From assembly GCA_024235735.1 (NCBI GenBank), contig JACKLU010000004.1, positions 1-64,000 of the forward strand: a DNA stretch of 64,000 nt, in the 5' to 3' direction. Under the pieces are notes generated by a model. It saw only the letters and a list, made by a program, of their open reading frames with translations. It did no database searches and had not been told where the DNA came from. This DNA is from Burkholderiales bacterium (lineage in GTDB: Bacteria > Pseudomonadota > Gammaproteobacteria > Burkholderiales > Nitrosomonadaceae). The translations under genes were made by a program, and so were the position numbers. How positions within the stretch are numbered: position 1 is the stretch's first letter; every line of letters starts with the position of its first letter. Shown here piece after piece: positions 46,322 to 55,908 of the stretch.

Positions 46322-46854
46322 AACAACTCCTTTCCTTAAAATGAAGGGTTTTATAAAGACGTATCTTGAGCTGCGATGAATCATTAAGGATGTTTCTAGG
46401 AGGCTGTCGGACTTAAGCAATCGTAGCGAGCCGAGTGGGAGAGCGAGTGCAGATTTTCTCAATTTTGAGGCGCATAGCAAGACTATGTAACGAAAAATCG
46501 AGGAAATATGAGCCGTTATCCCATTGGCGCAGTAGATTGGTCTTATGTCCGACAGACTCTTGGTTTTAACATCATACATCAACTTTAAACATAACACCCG
46601 GAAATCACCAACCAGCAGAATCAATCTGTTGAACCTCAATTCGTCATCAAATGGCTGTCAGGCGCGGCTGTCAAAATTTTCCGAAATGATCTTTTTTATG
46701 TTGCTATTCAGCCATTGGCGTCAATCAGAACTTCCTATAATGAACAGCATGTTGCAAGGTGTCCAGAAGCTATCCGGGGCGAGCGGTCTCTCGACGTTTT
46801 TAGGGTGGCGGACACTATTCGATTGCTTTTTAATTTGAACTAAAGGTTATCAAC
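46322..46854. other. intergenic region between the oxidase operon and the HDOD gene
   Basis: A 530-bp divergent region. It contains a TIR-bounded repeat at 46400-46559 about 80 bp upstream of the multicopper oxidase gene. The rest should hold promoters for the oxidase operon (minus) and the HDOD gene (plus). No gene supported. Confidence 0.45.
46400..46559. mobile_element. 160-bp MITE-like or IS-remnant repeat with 18-bp inverted ends
   Basis: The ends GAGGCTGTCGGACTTAAG (46400-46417) and CTTATGTCCGACAGACTC (46542-46559) are inverted repeats matching at 16 of 18 positions. No open frame of note lies between, and no target duplication is obvious. Its ends differ from those of the 143-bp family. 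It lies in the promoter region of the oxidase operon. Confidence 0.6.
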
Positions 46855-47768
46855 ATGAGCGGAATGGTATTAACAGATGTGGAGAACGCGCGGCAATCAG
46901 GCGCAATCGCTGGCAGTGCCGATTTTCAACAGGTGCTCGAGCGGATTGATGAATTGCCGGCAATGCCGGTCATTGCACAGAAAATGCTTGCATTGCCGCT
47001 CAACACCGACAAGGGTGAGGCGCAGTTACTGAAACTGATTGCACAGGATCCACAAATTTCCGCGCGTGTCATAGGCTTATCGAATGCTTCGCTGTTTGGC
47101 GCGCCAGGAATGATTACTTCGATCAGTGACGCAACCATGCGGCTGGGACTGGTGCAAGTCAAATCCATCGCCATCGGCATGGCGACCATCGCGGCATTTG
47201 CCAAGCCACCGGAGGGTAAATTCAATTCGACCGATTTGTGGTCGCACAGTATCGCCATTGCGAGCGTCATGCGGACGATCGCCAGACATATGCCCGCACG
47301 CAACAGGCCGCAGGAAGATCGCATTTTTCTGGCGGGTTTGTTGCATGACATCGGGTATAGCGTGCTGAATTATCTTGCCAGGGATCTTTCCAATATGCTG
47401 TATGAAAAACTGAATGAATCCAAGGAAGCATCCTTGCTGGAAGTCGAGCAGGCTTTGCTGGGCGCGAGTCATGGAGAAATCGGTGCAAGGCTTGCCGCGC
47501 ATTGGGGTTGCCACCGGAGATCATCGCGGTCATTCGTTATCATCATCAGCCCGACCATCCCGATGCGGCGATCGGTCAACCGCTGGTCAGGCTCATCAAC
47601 GTGGCGGAAAAAATGCTGCCGGACTATGCCATCAGTGAGCATGTCATCGACGGGATTACAGAACAGGAATGGCTGCAACTCGGTATCGAGACGGCTGAAA
47701 TTCAATGCATCGCCGAGGAAGTCGCGGGTATTGCAGAGCAGGTGCAGCAACTGGCTAATGCGGCTTGA
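46855..47768 (+). CDS. HDOD-domain signalling protein, one frameshift
   Basis: A protein of about 304 residues after repair, with an HDOD domain: RIDELPAMPVIAQKMLAL, IAQDPQISARVIGLSNASLFG, ISDATMRLGLVQVKSIAIGM, SHSIAIASVMRTIARHM and the incomplete HD motif LAGLLHDIGYSVLNYL. The continuation LPPEIIAVIRYHHQPDHPD lies one frame over after 47504-47507 (G4 where G5 is needed). HDOD proteins act in signalling and are usually catalytically inactive. AAAGG stands before the ATG. Confidence 0.85.
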
Positions 47769-48002
47769 TTGCCGGCATGCCGATCTGAAACAATGGCCGT
47801 GGCGCGCTACAGTTACCCCATCGTGTGATTCTGTGACGTGTCATGGAAGCAGTCCTTAGCGTCATACACAATTCCTTTTTCCCATTACCCGCAGCTTACG
47901 CTGTATTCATCGTAATGCACGCTTGATCACGCGCGCGATTGCTGGAAGAATAACCGGAAGGTTACCCCAATACAGCTTTCCATAACTCTGAGGCGCTAAG
48001 CC

Positions 48003-48530
48003 GTGAATGATCAGACAATCAGCAATCCAGCATTGCCGACCGAGCAGGGTGTGTTCGGTTCGCTGAGCGAAGAGGCCGCGCGGAAAATTACCGGCGCGGC
48101 AACGCGCCGGACTTTCAGGAGCGGTGAACAGCTGATTCAGCAGGGCGACGTAGGCGACAGCATGTTCATCATCCTGCATGGGCGTGTACGCATGAGCATA
48201 CGGCGCGACGACGGCAGCGAAGACGTCGTCAATATCCTCCAGCGCGGTGATCATTTTGGCGAGCTGTCCTTGTTGATCGACGGACGCCGCGCGGCGACGG
48301 CGACCGCAATCATGGACACCGCGGTGCTGGAGATTTCCAGGCAGGATTTTTTGGCGCTGACCCAGGCGCTGCCCGAATTTTCGATCGCGCTCAGCCGCAC
48401 CATCGGCAAATGGCTGCTCGGCGCGCAGACCCGGAAAATCGCTCGCCACCGGCAGAGCATCATCGGCGTGGTGCGCACAACCGAATTGACAGCGCAGGCC
48501 GCGCCGTCGATTGCGTTATTTTGCCGGTAA
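48003..48530 (+). CDS. cyclic-nucleotide-binding (Crp/Fnr effector type) domain protein
   Basis: A 175-residue protein consisting of one cNMP-binding domain: RTFRSGEQLIQQGDVGDSMFIILHGRVRMS, then GDHFGELSLLIDGRRAATATA (the phosphate-binding cassette G-E-L-x-L...R-x-A) and a C-helix. There is no DNA-binding helix-turn-helix, so it is not a Crp-type regulator. The same frame continues after a single TAA into the patatin-like gene, and cNMP-patatin fusions are a known (NTE-like) architecture, so the stop may be an error or the two may form one split gene. GTG start. Confidence 0.75.
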   Translation: MNDQTISNPALPTEQGVFGSLSEEAARKITGAATRRTFRSGEQLIQQGDVGDSMFIILHGRVRMSIRRDDGSEDVVNILQRGDHFGELSLLIDGRRAATATAIMDTAVLEISRQDFLALTQALPEFSIALSRTIGKWLLGAQTRKIARHRQSIIGVVRTTELTAQAAPSIALFCR

Positions 48531-48605
48531 AATAAGACCATCGAAATTTTTACCGATCGCGTTTCATTCTGGGAATTAACGCGCACAAAGCCATTTTTCC
48601 CATCC

Positions 48606-49823
48606 ATGCGCTCAGCCACTCAACCGATGAGCCAGCATTTCGTGCATGCGCTGGCGGCGGCGACAAAGCGCTGCGACCATGTATTCGTCGATCCGTACGC
48701 CAGCCGGGCAACCGCCGGGTTGTTGCTGCAATGCGAACGCATCTGGTGGCTGATAGAACAAAACAAACCGGCGGAAGAAGCGTTTACAGCACATGCCGAG
48801 GCCATTCTGGCGCAGCAATCCGAACTCAGAACCGCCTGCAGACCGTCTGGATTCAGCCTAAATCCTATAATCTGGCGGACAATCCCGTGTACGCCATCCC
48901 ACGCACCTTGACGCGATGCGGTGTATTTTCAGCGTCTATCACAATGAACTGCGGCTGGCCGATCTCGCGCGGTTGTATCATATCGCCCGAGGCGTCGAAC
49001 TCGGTCTGGCGCTGGGCGGCGGCGGCGCATGGGCTGGCGCATATCGGCGTCATAGCCGCATTCGAAGAGCAGGGCTTTACTTTGACCGCGTGGCGGGCAC
49101 CAGCGCGGGCGCGATTATCGCCGTGGGCTTGGCGCCGGTTTCAATCCCAAGCATTTGCTCAGCCTGTTCAACAACGAAATGAGGCCGCCGAAAATCGTGA
49201 CCTGGTTTCCGCGCGCGACGCAGTTGCATTTATGGACGCTGTTTCGTTTCGGCTTGATCGAACAGCGGTTCCGCAAATATCTGAAAAACCTCAAGCTCGA
49301 ACAATTGCTGCTGCCGGTGCACACGATTGCAGCGGATTTGATCGGCGGTCAGGCGGTTATCCGTTCAAGCGGCGAGGTGGTCGGCTGCGTGCTCGAAAGC
49401 ATCAATTATCCGGTGTTCGGCAAGCCGATCTGGCGCGACGGCCTCGCGCTGGTTGACGGCGGCGTGCTGATCAATGTGCCGAGTTCCGTATTGCGCAAAC
49501 AGCGCACGGACTACATCGTCGCCGTCGATGTCGGCACGAAACTGCATCCCGCATTCGGCAAAAACAACGCAGCAACCCCCGCCGGGGCGATGCGGCATGT
49601 CGGCTATTTCGCCACGCTTAACCGCGTGCTCGAAGTCAGTTCGCACGAACTCGCCAAGCTGCATATGTCGGAAAGCGACTTCCTCATCACCCCCGACACC
49701 TCGGCATACCCCTTCGCCGACTTCACCCGCGGCGAACAGCTCTTCGAAATCGGCTACAACGCCGCGCAGAATGTCATGCCGGAATTGAAGCAGCGTTATG
49801 AGGATTTTGTGGAGCGGGGTTGA
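48606..49823 (+). pseudogene. patatin-like phospholipase (NTE type), several frameshifts
   Basis: The pieces encode an N-terminal region (MRSATQPMSQHFVHALAAAT), ELGLALGGGGA with the oxyanion Gly-rich loop, AHIGVIAAFEEQGF, VAGTSAGAIIAVGL (G-x-S-x-G nucleophile) and LALVDGGVLINVPSSVLR (D-G dyad). They end with a clean 222-codon frame to 49823. Between about 48830 and 49140 the frame changes about five times. This is either a decaying gene or a stretch of poor sequence. The protein would be a serine lipase or lysophospholipase, possibly controlled by the cNMP domain encoded just upstream. Confidence 0.75.
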
Positions 49824-49853
49824 GCAAGCCGGATTCAGCGTATTCGAAAATAG

Positions 49854-49869
49854 ATGGCTGCGCAGCCAT
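49854..49869. terminator. 16-bp palindrome after the patatin gene
   Basis: ATGGCTGCGCAGCCAT is perfectly self-complementary and lies 31 bp after the patatin stop. It could form a terminator-like hairpin, but no T-run follows. Confidence 0.4.
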
Positions 49870-49922
49870 AATTGCGGTAAGTTAACGTCACGAATATTGA
49901 TGACAGAACCGGAGGTAGACTA

Positions 49923-50732
49923 ATGGTATCCGCACGACCCGTTACAAAAGCTGAACCCGAGGAACGGACGCTCCGTCTGGCCGTATTGATCGATGCGGAT
50001 AACGCGCAGGCGGCGGTCATTGAGGATCTGCTCGCGGAAATCGCGCGTTACGGTGAGGCGACGGTAAAGCGCATCTACGGCGATTTCACGGTTTCGACCA
50101 GTTCGGCGTGGAAAAAGGTATTGCAGAAATACGCCATCAAACCGATTCAGCAGTTTGCCTATACCACCGGTAAGAATGCAACCGACAGCGCGTTGATTAT
50201 CGATGCGATGGATTTGTTGTACACCCGCAAATTCGACGGATTTTGCCTGATCACCAGCGACAGCGATTTTACCGGTCTTGCGATGCGGTTGCGTGAAGAA
50301 GGGCTGACGGTGTTCGGATTCGGCGAGAAGAAGACGCCCGACGCTTTTCGCAATGCGTGTCACAAGTTTGTTTTCACTGAAATTCTGCGCTCCGGTGCAG
50401 CAAGCGAAGCGGTGGAATTGCCCGAAACAGGCAGAAAAAAAGAATCCGCAGCCATTCCGGATGCCGCCGCCAAGGTCAATGAGAAAAAACCGAAGTTTCC
50501 CAAAAAATTTGTGCTGACCGCGCTTGAGCAATCGGCGGATGATTCGGGGTGGGCGGGGCTCGGCGCTTTCGGCAGCTATCTGACCAAATTGCAGCCTGAT
50601 TTTGATTCAAGGTTGTATGGCTACAAAAAGCTGTCCGATCTCGTCAAGGCGAAAAAAGATCTCTTTGAAATTGAAGAACGCCAGGCGCCCGGATCAAACC
50701 GGAAGACGATTTATCTCCGCGCGAAGGTGTAG
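49923..50732 (+). CDS. NYN-domain / OST-HTH (LOTUS) protein
   Basis: A 269-residue protein. The N-terminal NYN (PIN-like) nuclease domain has RLAVLIDADNAQ (first catalytic Asp), KNATDSALIIDAMDLLYT (second Asp pair) and FCLITSDSDFTGLAMRLRE (third Asp). A charged linker leads to a C-terminal OST-HTH/LOTUS domain (SYLTKLQPDFDSRLYGYKKLSDLV). This LabA-like architecture suggests an RNA-binding or RNA-cleaving protein. GGAGG stands before the ATG. Substrate unknown. Confidence 0.9.
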   Translation: MVSARPVTKAEPEERTLRLAVLIDADNAQAAVIEDLLAEIARYGEATVKRIYGDFTVSTSSAWKKVLQKYAIKPIQQFAYTTGKNATDSALIIDAMDLLYTRKFDGFCLITSDSDFTGLAMRLREEGLTVFGFGEKKTPDAFRNACHKFVFTEILRSGAASEAVELPETGRKKESAAIPDAAAKVNEKKPKFPKKFVLTALEQSADDSGWAGLGAFGSYLTKLQPDFDSRLYGYKKLSDLVKAKKDLFEIEERQAPGSNRKTIYLRAKV

Positions 50733-50943
50733 TCCGGCTGTCTTCAGCTCTATGAACCGATCTGCTGTTACCGATCTTATAACGCTATGACTATGGAAAA
50801 TGCTTGCAGCATAAAACAAGTTTCATATTCATTACTTATGATTTGAATATGACGATACATGGCGAATTCTTCGGGATTCGAAATATCGCATTATTGAAAT
50901 CAGTTCTTGCCCTTCAGAGTGGGCAACGCCCAGAGAAAATTAA

Positions 50944-52728
50944 ATGCAGAAATATTCAGTAAATCAACACTTAATCGAGACAATTTTAGCTTGGGTAAAA
51001 TCAGGAGAAATTGCAATTCCAGAAATTCAAAGACCGTTTGTTTGGGACAGTTCAAAAGTTCGTGACCTAATGGACAGTTTGTATCAAGGCTATCCAGTCG
51101 GTTATGTAATCGCTTGGAGAAACCCTAACGTAAGACTAAAAGATGGAAGCATGAGCGAAGGAAGAAAAGTATTGATTGACGGGCAACAGCGAGTTACAGC
51201 ATTAACAGCTGCAATTCTTGGGCAGTATGTAATCAATAAAACATACCAGCGAGTCAAAATCAAAATTGCCTTCAATCCAATCGAAGAACGTTTTGAAGTC
51301 CAGAATCCAGCAATTCTCAAAGACAAAACTTGGTTGCACGACATTTCAGAAGCAATAAACGGTGATCTTTTTGAAATTGCAGACAACTATTTTGAACTCA
51401 ATCCTGATATTGACAAAAAACACGTTCGTAACGCATTTTCAAATCTTATAAATATACCGAAAAAGCAAATCGGCTTAATTGAGCTTTCACCTGACTTGGA
51501 CATAGAAACCGTTACCGAAATATTTATTCGCATCAACTCAAAAGGTGTGGTTTTAAGTCAAGCGGACTTCGCAATGAGTAAAATTGCGGCTGATACAGAC
51601 AACAATGGTAACGAATTAAGAAAAGCAATAGATTATTTTTGCCATCTTGCTATTGCTCCCGACTTCTACAAACACATCGTTGACAATGATAAGGAGTTTA
51701 CCAAAACTGAATTTTTCCAAAAAATGCAGTGGCTAAAAACCGAGAACGAAGACCTCTACGACCCCGACTATAATGATTTAATCCGTGTTGCATTTACTTC
51801 ACAATTCAACAGGGGCAAACTTTCGGACTTGGTGAGTCTGCTATCGGGGCGAAATTTTGAAACACGGACTTTTGAAGCTGAAATCGCTCAACAGTCATTC
51901 TCAACGTTAAAAGAAGGAGTGACAAACTTCATTAACGAAACCAATTTCAAACGGTTCTTGATGATTGTAAAATCTGCCGGCTTTATTTCACCCAAACTAA
52001 TTCGTTCGCAAAATGCGATAAACTTTGCTTATATTGTTTATTTGAAACTCAAACATCTTGGGGAAAATCCTGTTGCTATTGAAAGTTATGTCAGGCGGTG
52101 GCTGGTTTATTCGATATTGACAAGTCGTTATTCTGGTTCACCAGAAAGTACTTTTGATTTCGACATCAAACAAATTTCCCATAAATCATTTGACGAAATT
52201 TTAAGGGAACGAGAAGCAGCCGAACTTTCTGATGCATTTTGGAATGCTTCACTACCCCAAAGCTTGGATACTTCCGTTGCAAGTAGTCCATATTTTCACG
52301 TTTTTCTCGCTTCACAGGTAAAAGCAAATGACAAAGGATTTTTATCAAAAGATGTTTTGGTCAGCGACTTGATATCGCTTCGTGGAGACATTCATCACTT
52401 GTTTCCAAAGGATTACTTGAAAAAGAATGGGCTTGATCGAAGCAGATACAATCAGATAGCGAACTATGTGTATATGCAATCAGAAATAAACATTAAGGTT
52501 GGCAACAAGCCACCAAAAGATTATTTTGAATTGATTAGACAACAAATGATTGAAAACAATAAACAAGTAAGTGGTATATCGACGGAACAAGAACTTTGGA
52601 ACAACTTGAAAATGAACTGTGTTCCGACTGAATTAATAGAAATGAGTATTAACGACTACCAAGACTTTCTGACGTTGAGAAGGAAACTTATGGCAACCAA
52701 AATGAAAGGTTATTACTATGGATTATGA
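50944..52728 (+). CDS. DUF262/DUF1524 (GmrSD-type) defence-like nuclease
   Basis: A 594-residue protein. The N-terminal DUF262 domain has AIPEIQRPFVWDSSKVRDLMDSLYQGYPVGYVI and the nucleotide-binding VLIDGQQRVTALTAA. The C-terminal part carries a DUF1524-like HNH segment (LRGDIHHLFPKDYLKKNGLDRSRYNQIANYVYM). This fused arrangement is that of GmrSD type IV restriction-like systems, which attack modified phage DNA. The gene is far richer in A+T than its neighbours, indicating recent transfer. Its 3' end lies about 22 bp from a truncated HEPN gene on the other strand, which it probably interrupted. Confidence 0.88.
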   Translation: MQKYSVNQHLIETILAWVKSGEIAIPEIQRPFVWDSSKVRDLMDSLYQGYPVGYVIAWRNPNVRLKDGSMSEGRKVLIDGQQRVTALTAAILGQYVINKTYQRVKIKIAFNPIEERFEVQNPAILKDKTWLHDISEAINGDLFEIADNYFELNPDIDKKHVRNAFSNLINIPKKQIGLIELSPDLDIETVTEIFIRINSKGVVLSQADFAMSKIAADTDNNGNELRKAIDYFCHLAIAPDFYKHIVDNDKEFTKTEFFQKMQWLKTENEDLYDPDYNDLIRVAFTSQFNRGKLSDLVSLLSGRNFETRTFEAEIAQQSFSTLKEGVTNFINETNFKRFLMIVKSAGFISPKLIRSQNAINFAYIVYLKLKHLGENPVAIESYVRRWLVYSILTSRYSGSPESTFDFDIKQISHKSFDEILREREAAELSDAFWNASLPQSLDTSVASSPYFHVFLASQVKANDKGFLSKDVLVSDLISLRGDIHHLFPKDYLKKNGLDRSRYNQIANYVYMQSEINIKVGNKPPKDYFELIRQQMIENNKQVSGISTEQELWNNLKMNCVPTELIEMSINDYQDFLTLRRKLMATKMKGYYYGL

Positions 52729-52750
52729 GTATCGAAATGTTTTCTCGTAA

Positions 52751-52879
52751 CTGTAAATTTCGCGGGGCCGCATCGTAGAGTATTTCATCCCGGATAAGGT
52801 CGCCGCGTGATTGTATTCGCCGGATTTTGGCGATGGCATCCAGAATATGCCATGCATAGGGCTGCCAGGGCTTGCTCAT
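52751..52879 (-). pseudogene. truncated HEPN (DUF86) toxin gene
   Basis: The first 43 codons (MSKPWQPYAWHILDAIAKIR to ILYDAAPRNLQ) are a standard N-terminus of the HEPN ribonuclease toxin paired with MntA. The sequence then departs from the family, and the R-x4-6-H catalytic motif is absent. The open frame runs on to 52688 in unrelated sequence. Truncation coincides with the end of the A+T-rich DUF262 segment. It overlaps the start of the MntA gene's tail by 4 bp, as in intact pairs. The remaining toxin should be inactive. Confidence 0.75.
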
Positions 52880-53178
52880 AACTCTACGGCTTCTTTTAAC
52901 ACTTGTTCCCGTATATGCCGGTTAAGTTCATGTTCCGGTATCAGCTCCACTTTTCGATGCAGCAATTCCGCAAGCGCTTGCGTGAGTGGCAGACGCTGGC
53001 TAAACAGATCATAACCACGGGGAAAATCCACCAGGAAATCAATGTCACTGTCCGGGCGCTCCTCGCCGCGAGCGACCGAGCCGAAAACCCGGATGCGCCG
53101 AGCGCCATACCGGTTCGCCAGGGTGGCGATGGCTTCTTTTCGGGTGTGTAATTCATCGATCAGCATCCGTTTCTCCAT
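52876..53178 (-). CDS. MntA-type nucleotidyltransferase antitoxin
   Basis: A 100-residue minimal nucleotidyltransferase: RRIRVFGSVARGEERPDSDIDFLVDF carries G-S-x(n)-G and the D-x-D catalytic pair, followed by VELIPEH. MNT proteins neutralise HEPN toxins, by AMP addition in studied cases. The partner toxin gene next to it is truncated, so this antitoxin is orphaned. An alternative ATG lies 12 bases downstream. Confidence 0.88.
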   Translation of the reverse strand: MEKRMLIDELHTRKEAIATLANRYGARRIRVFGSVARGEERPDSDIDFLVDFPRGYDLFSQRLPLTQALAELLHRKVELIPEHELNRHIREQVLKEAVEL

Positions 53179-53256
53179 TTTTCAGACTATCGATCAGCCA
53201 GCGGCTGCAAGAGGAAGGTGCAACAACCGTGCGGCATTGCACCTTTCCCCAATGGC

Positions 53257-54930
53257 CTAATCCGTAATCGCGCCTTTGCTGGCGGTCGATACCAGCCGGG
53301 CGTATTTGGCCAGTACGCCGCGGGTGTAGCGGGGTTCGGGCGGTTGCCAGGCGGCGCGGCGTTTCGCGAGTTCTTCGTCGGACACGTTGAGTTGCAACAG
53401 GCGCTGTTCGGCGTCGATGGTGATCGAGTCGCCTTCCTGCACCAGTGCGATGGCGCCGCCGACATAGGCTTCCGGCGCGACATGGCCGACCACCATGCCG
53501 TAGGTGCCGCCCGAGAAACGGCCGTCGGTGATCAGGCCGACGGAATCGCCGAGTCCTTCGCCGATCAGCGCCGAAGTCGGGGAGAGCATTTCACGCATGC
53601 CGGGGCCGCCTTTGGGACCTTCATAGCGGATGACGACAACATCGCCGGGATTGATTTTACGCTCCAGAATGGCGTGCATGCAGGTTTCCTCGGATTCGAA
53701 CACGCGCGCCGGGCCAGTGATTTTGGGGTTCTTGATGCCGGAGATTTTGGCGACCGCGCCTTCGGTCGACAGATTGCCTTTCAGGATCGCCAGATGCCCC
53801 TGTGCATACATCGGATTGTGCCACGGACGGATGACGTTCTGATCGGCGCGCGGCATATCCGGAATAGCCTTGAGCACCTCGGCGATGGTCTGACCGCTGA
53901 TGGTGATGCAGTCGCCATGCAGCAAACCGTTGACCAGCAGCATTTTCATCACCTGCGGAATGCCGCCCGCTTCGTGCAGATCGGCGGTGACATAACGGCC
54001 GGATGGTTTCAGGTCGCAGATGACCGGTACACGTGCGCGGATAGCTTCAAAATCGTCGATGGTCAGATCGACTTCCGCGGCGTGCGCGATGGCCAGCAAA
54101 TGCAGAACGGCGTTGGTCGAGCCGCCGACCGCCATGATCACGGCAATCGCGTTTTCGATCGATTTGCGGGTGATGATGTCGCGCGGCAGAATCTGTTTTT
54201 TGATCGCGTCGACCAGCACTTTCGCCGATTCGCCCGCGCTGATGCGTTTTTCATCATCTTCCGCCGACATGGTTGAAGAGTAGGGCAGGCTCATGCCCAT
54301 GGCTTCAATCGCCGAAGACATGCTGTTGGCGGTAAACATGCCGCCGCACGAACCCGCGCCGGGGCAGGCGTGGCGTTCAACCTGCAATAATTCCGCGTCG
54401 TCGATCTTGTGCGCGCTGTGTTGTCCGACGGCCTCGAATACGCTGACGATGGTCAGATCCTGACCCTTGTACTTGCCGGGCTTGATCGTGCCGCCGTACA
54501 CGAAAATGGCGGGTACGTTCATGCGGGCGATGGCGATCATCGCGCCGGGCATGTTTTTGTCGCAGCCACCAACGGCGATGACGCCGTCCATGCTTTCCGC
54601 CTGCACGCAGGTTTCGATCGAATCGGCAATCACTTCACGCGAAACCAGCGAGTACTTCATGCCCTCGGTGCCCATCGAGATGCCGTCCGAGACGGTGATG
54701 GTGCCGAACATCTGCGGCATCGCGCCAGCTTCGCGCAGCGCCTGTTCCGCCTGGGCTGACAGATCGTTCAGGCCCTTATTGCACGGCGTAATGGTGGAAA
54801 AGCCGTTGGCGACACCGACAATCGGTTTGTTGAAATCATCGTCGGTGAAACCGACCGCGCGCAACATGGCGCGGCTGGGCGCGTGCTGGATGCCCTGGGT
54901 GATGGCCTGGCTGCGTTTATTGTCTGGCAT
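53257..54930 (-). CDS. ilvD: dihydroxy-acid dehydratase
   Basis: A 557-residue IlvD, full length. The iron-sulfur Cys are in VGGCDKNMPGAM and HACPGAGSCGGMFTANSMS. KPSGRYVTADLHEAGGI, EGPKGGPGMREMLSPTSAL and SVGLITDGRFSGGTYGMVVGHVAPEA are hallmarks. It dehydrates dihydroxy acids in valine, isoleucine and leucine synthesis. I chose the ATG at 54930, which has AGGAG upstream, over an in-frame codon at 55011. Transcribed divergently from lgt. Confidence 0.97.
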   Translation of the reverse strand: MPDNKRSQAITQGIQHAPSRAMLRAVGFTDDDFNKPIVGVANGFSTITPCNKGLNDLSAQAEQALREAGAMPQMFGTITVSDGISMGTEGMKYSLVSREVIADSIETCVQAESMDGVIAVGGCDKNMPGAMIAIARMNVPAIFVYGGTIKPGKYKGQDLTIVSVFEAVGQHSAHKIDDAELLQVERHACPGAGSCGGMFTANSMSSAIEAMGMSLPYSSTMSAEDDEKRISAGESAKVLVDAIKKQILPRDIITRKSIENAIAVIMAVGGSTNAVLHLLAIAHAAEVDLTIDDFEAIRARVPVICDLKPSGRYVTADLHEAGGIPQVMKMLLVNGLLHGDCITISGQTIAEVLKAIPDMPRADQNVIRPWHNPMYAQGHLAILKGNLSTEGAVAKISGIKNPKITGPARVFESEETCMHAILERKINPGDVVVIRYEGPKGGPGMREMLSPTSALIGEGLGDSVGLITDGRFSGGTYGMVVGHVAPEAYVGGAIALVQEGDSITIDAEQRLLQLNVSDEELAKRRAAWQPPEPRYTRGVLAKYARLVSTASKGAITD

Positions 54931-55063
54931 ATTGACTCCTGAGGTGATAAAAAAGATACACTGAATAGCACTTGACGGCGGCATGCCCCGAAAGGCATTC
55001 GTTTGCGGCAAGTGCGCTTGTTATAATGAGCCTATTTTACCGTAAATAATAAGGCGATAATCC

Positions 55064-55900
55064 ATGCTTGTTCATCCTCAGTTCGATCCTGTAGCCATTT
55101 CACTGGGGCCTGTGTCCGTACACTGGTACGGATTGATGTATCTGCTCGGTTTTCTGATGTTTTTCGCGTTGGGACGTTATCGCATCAAGCAGGGTCCGAA
55201 AACCGTCGTAACCACTGAACTGCTCGACGACATTCTGTTTTACGGCATGCTCGGCGTGATTATCGGTGGACGACTGGGGCATGTGCTGTTTTATCAGTTT
55301 GGCCATTTTCTGGACAATCCGCTGTATGCCTTCGCCATCTGGGAAGGCGGCATGTCGTTTCATGGCGGTTTTCTCGGCGTGATCGTGGCGATGATCATTC
55401 TGGCGCGCAAACATGGCGTGCACTGGTTGAATATTACCGATTTCGGCGTGCCGCTGGTGCCGCTCGGACTCGGCGCGGGCCGAATCGGCAATTTTATCAA
55501 CGGCGAACTCTGGGGACGTCCGACCGATGTCTCCTGGGGCATGATTTTTCCCTATGTCGACGATCTGCCAAGACACCCTTCGCAGCTCTACCAGTTTTTT
55601 CTCGAAGGCATCGTGCTGTTTCTTCTCGTCTGGATTTATTCGTCAAAACCGCGTCCGATGGGCGCGGTAACCGGCATGTTCATGATCGGCTACGGCGTCG
55701 TGCGCTCAATCGCGGAATTTTTCCGCGAACCGACGGAAGGTTTCATGGGGCTGCTGACGTTCGGCATCAGCATGGGACAATGGCTGTCGATTCCGATGAT
55801 TCTGGCAGGTTTCGCGCTGATTGTGTGGTCGGGACGTCAGCCCGCGCACAGCGAACCCATCGACCAGCCGCGCAAACGGAAAACGGGCAAAAACCGGTAA
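55064..55900 (+). CDS. lgt: prolipoprotein diacylglyceryl transferase
   Basis: A 278-residue membrane enzyme of normal length: VHWYGLMYLLGFLMFF, GGRLGHVLFY, WEGGMSFHGGFLGVI and the family signature GAGRIGNFINGELWGRPT. It transfers diacylglycerol from phosphatidylglycerol to the lipobox Cys of prolipoproteins, the first step of lipoprotein maturation. Divergent from ilvD, a common betaproteobacterial pairing. A MITE-like element lies 8 bp after the stop. Confidence 0.97.
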   Translation: MLVHPQFDPVAISLGPVSVHWYGLMYLLGFLMFFALGRYRIKQGPKTVVTTELLDDILFYGMLGVIIGGRLGHVLFYQFGHFLDNPLYAFAIWEGGMSFHGGFLGVIVAMIILARKHGVHWLNITDFGVPLVPLGLGAGRIGNFINGELWGRPTDVSWGMIFPYVDDLPRHPSQLYQFFLEGIVLFLLVWIYSSKPRPMGAVTGMFMIGYGVVRSIAEFFREPTEGFMGLLTFGISMGQWLSIPMILAGFALIVWSGRQPAHSEPIDQPRKRKTGKNR

Positions 55901-55908
55901 TCTTTTCA

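Noticed and set aside
53187..53483. 98-codon minus-strand frame overlapping the ilvD end
   Set aside because: It is a shifted reading of ilvD with Arg/Pro-rich, low-complexity content typical of shadow frames in G+C-rich DNA.
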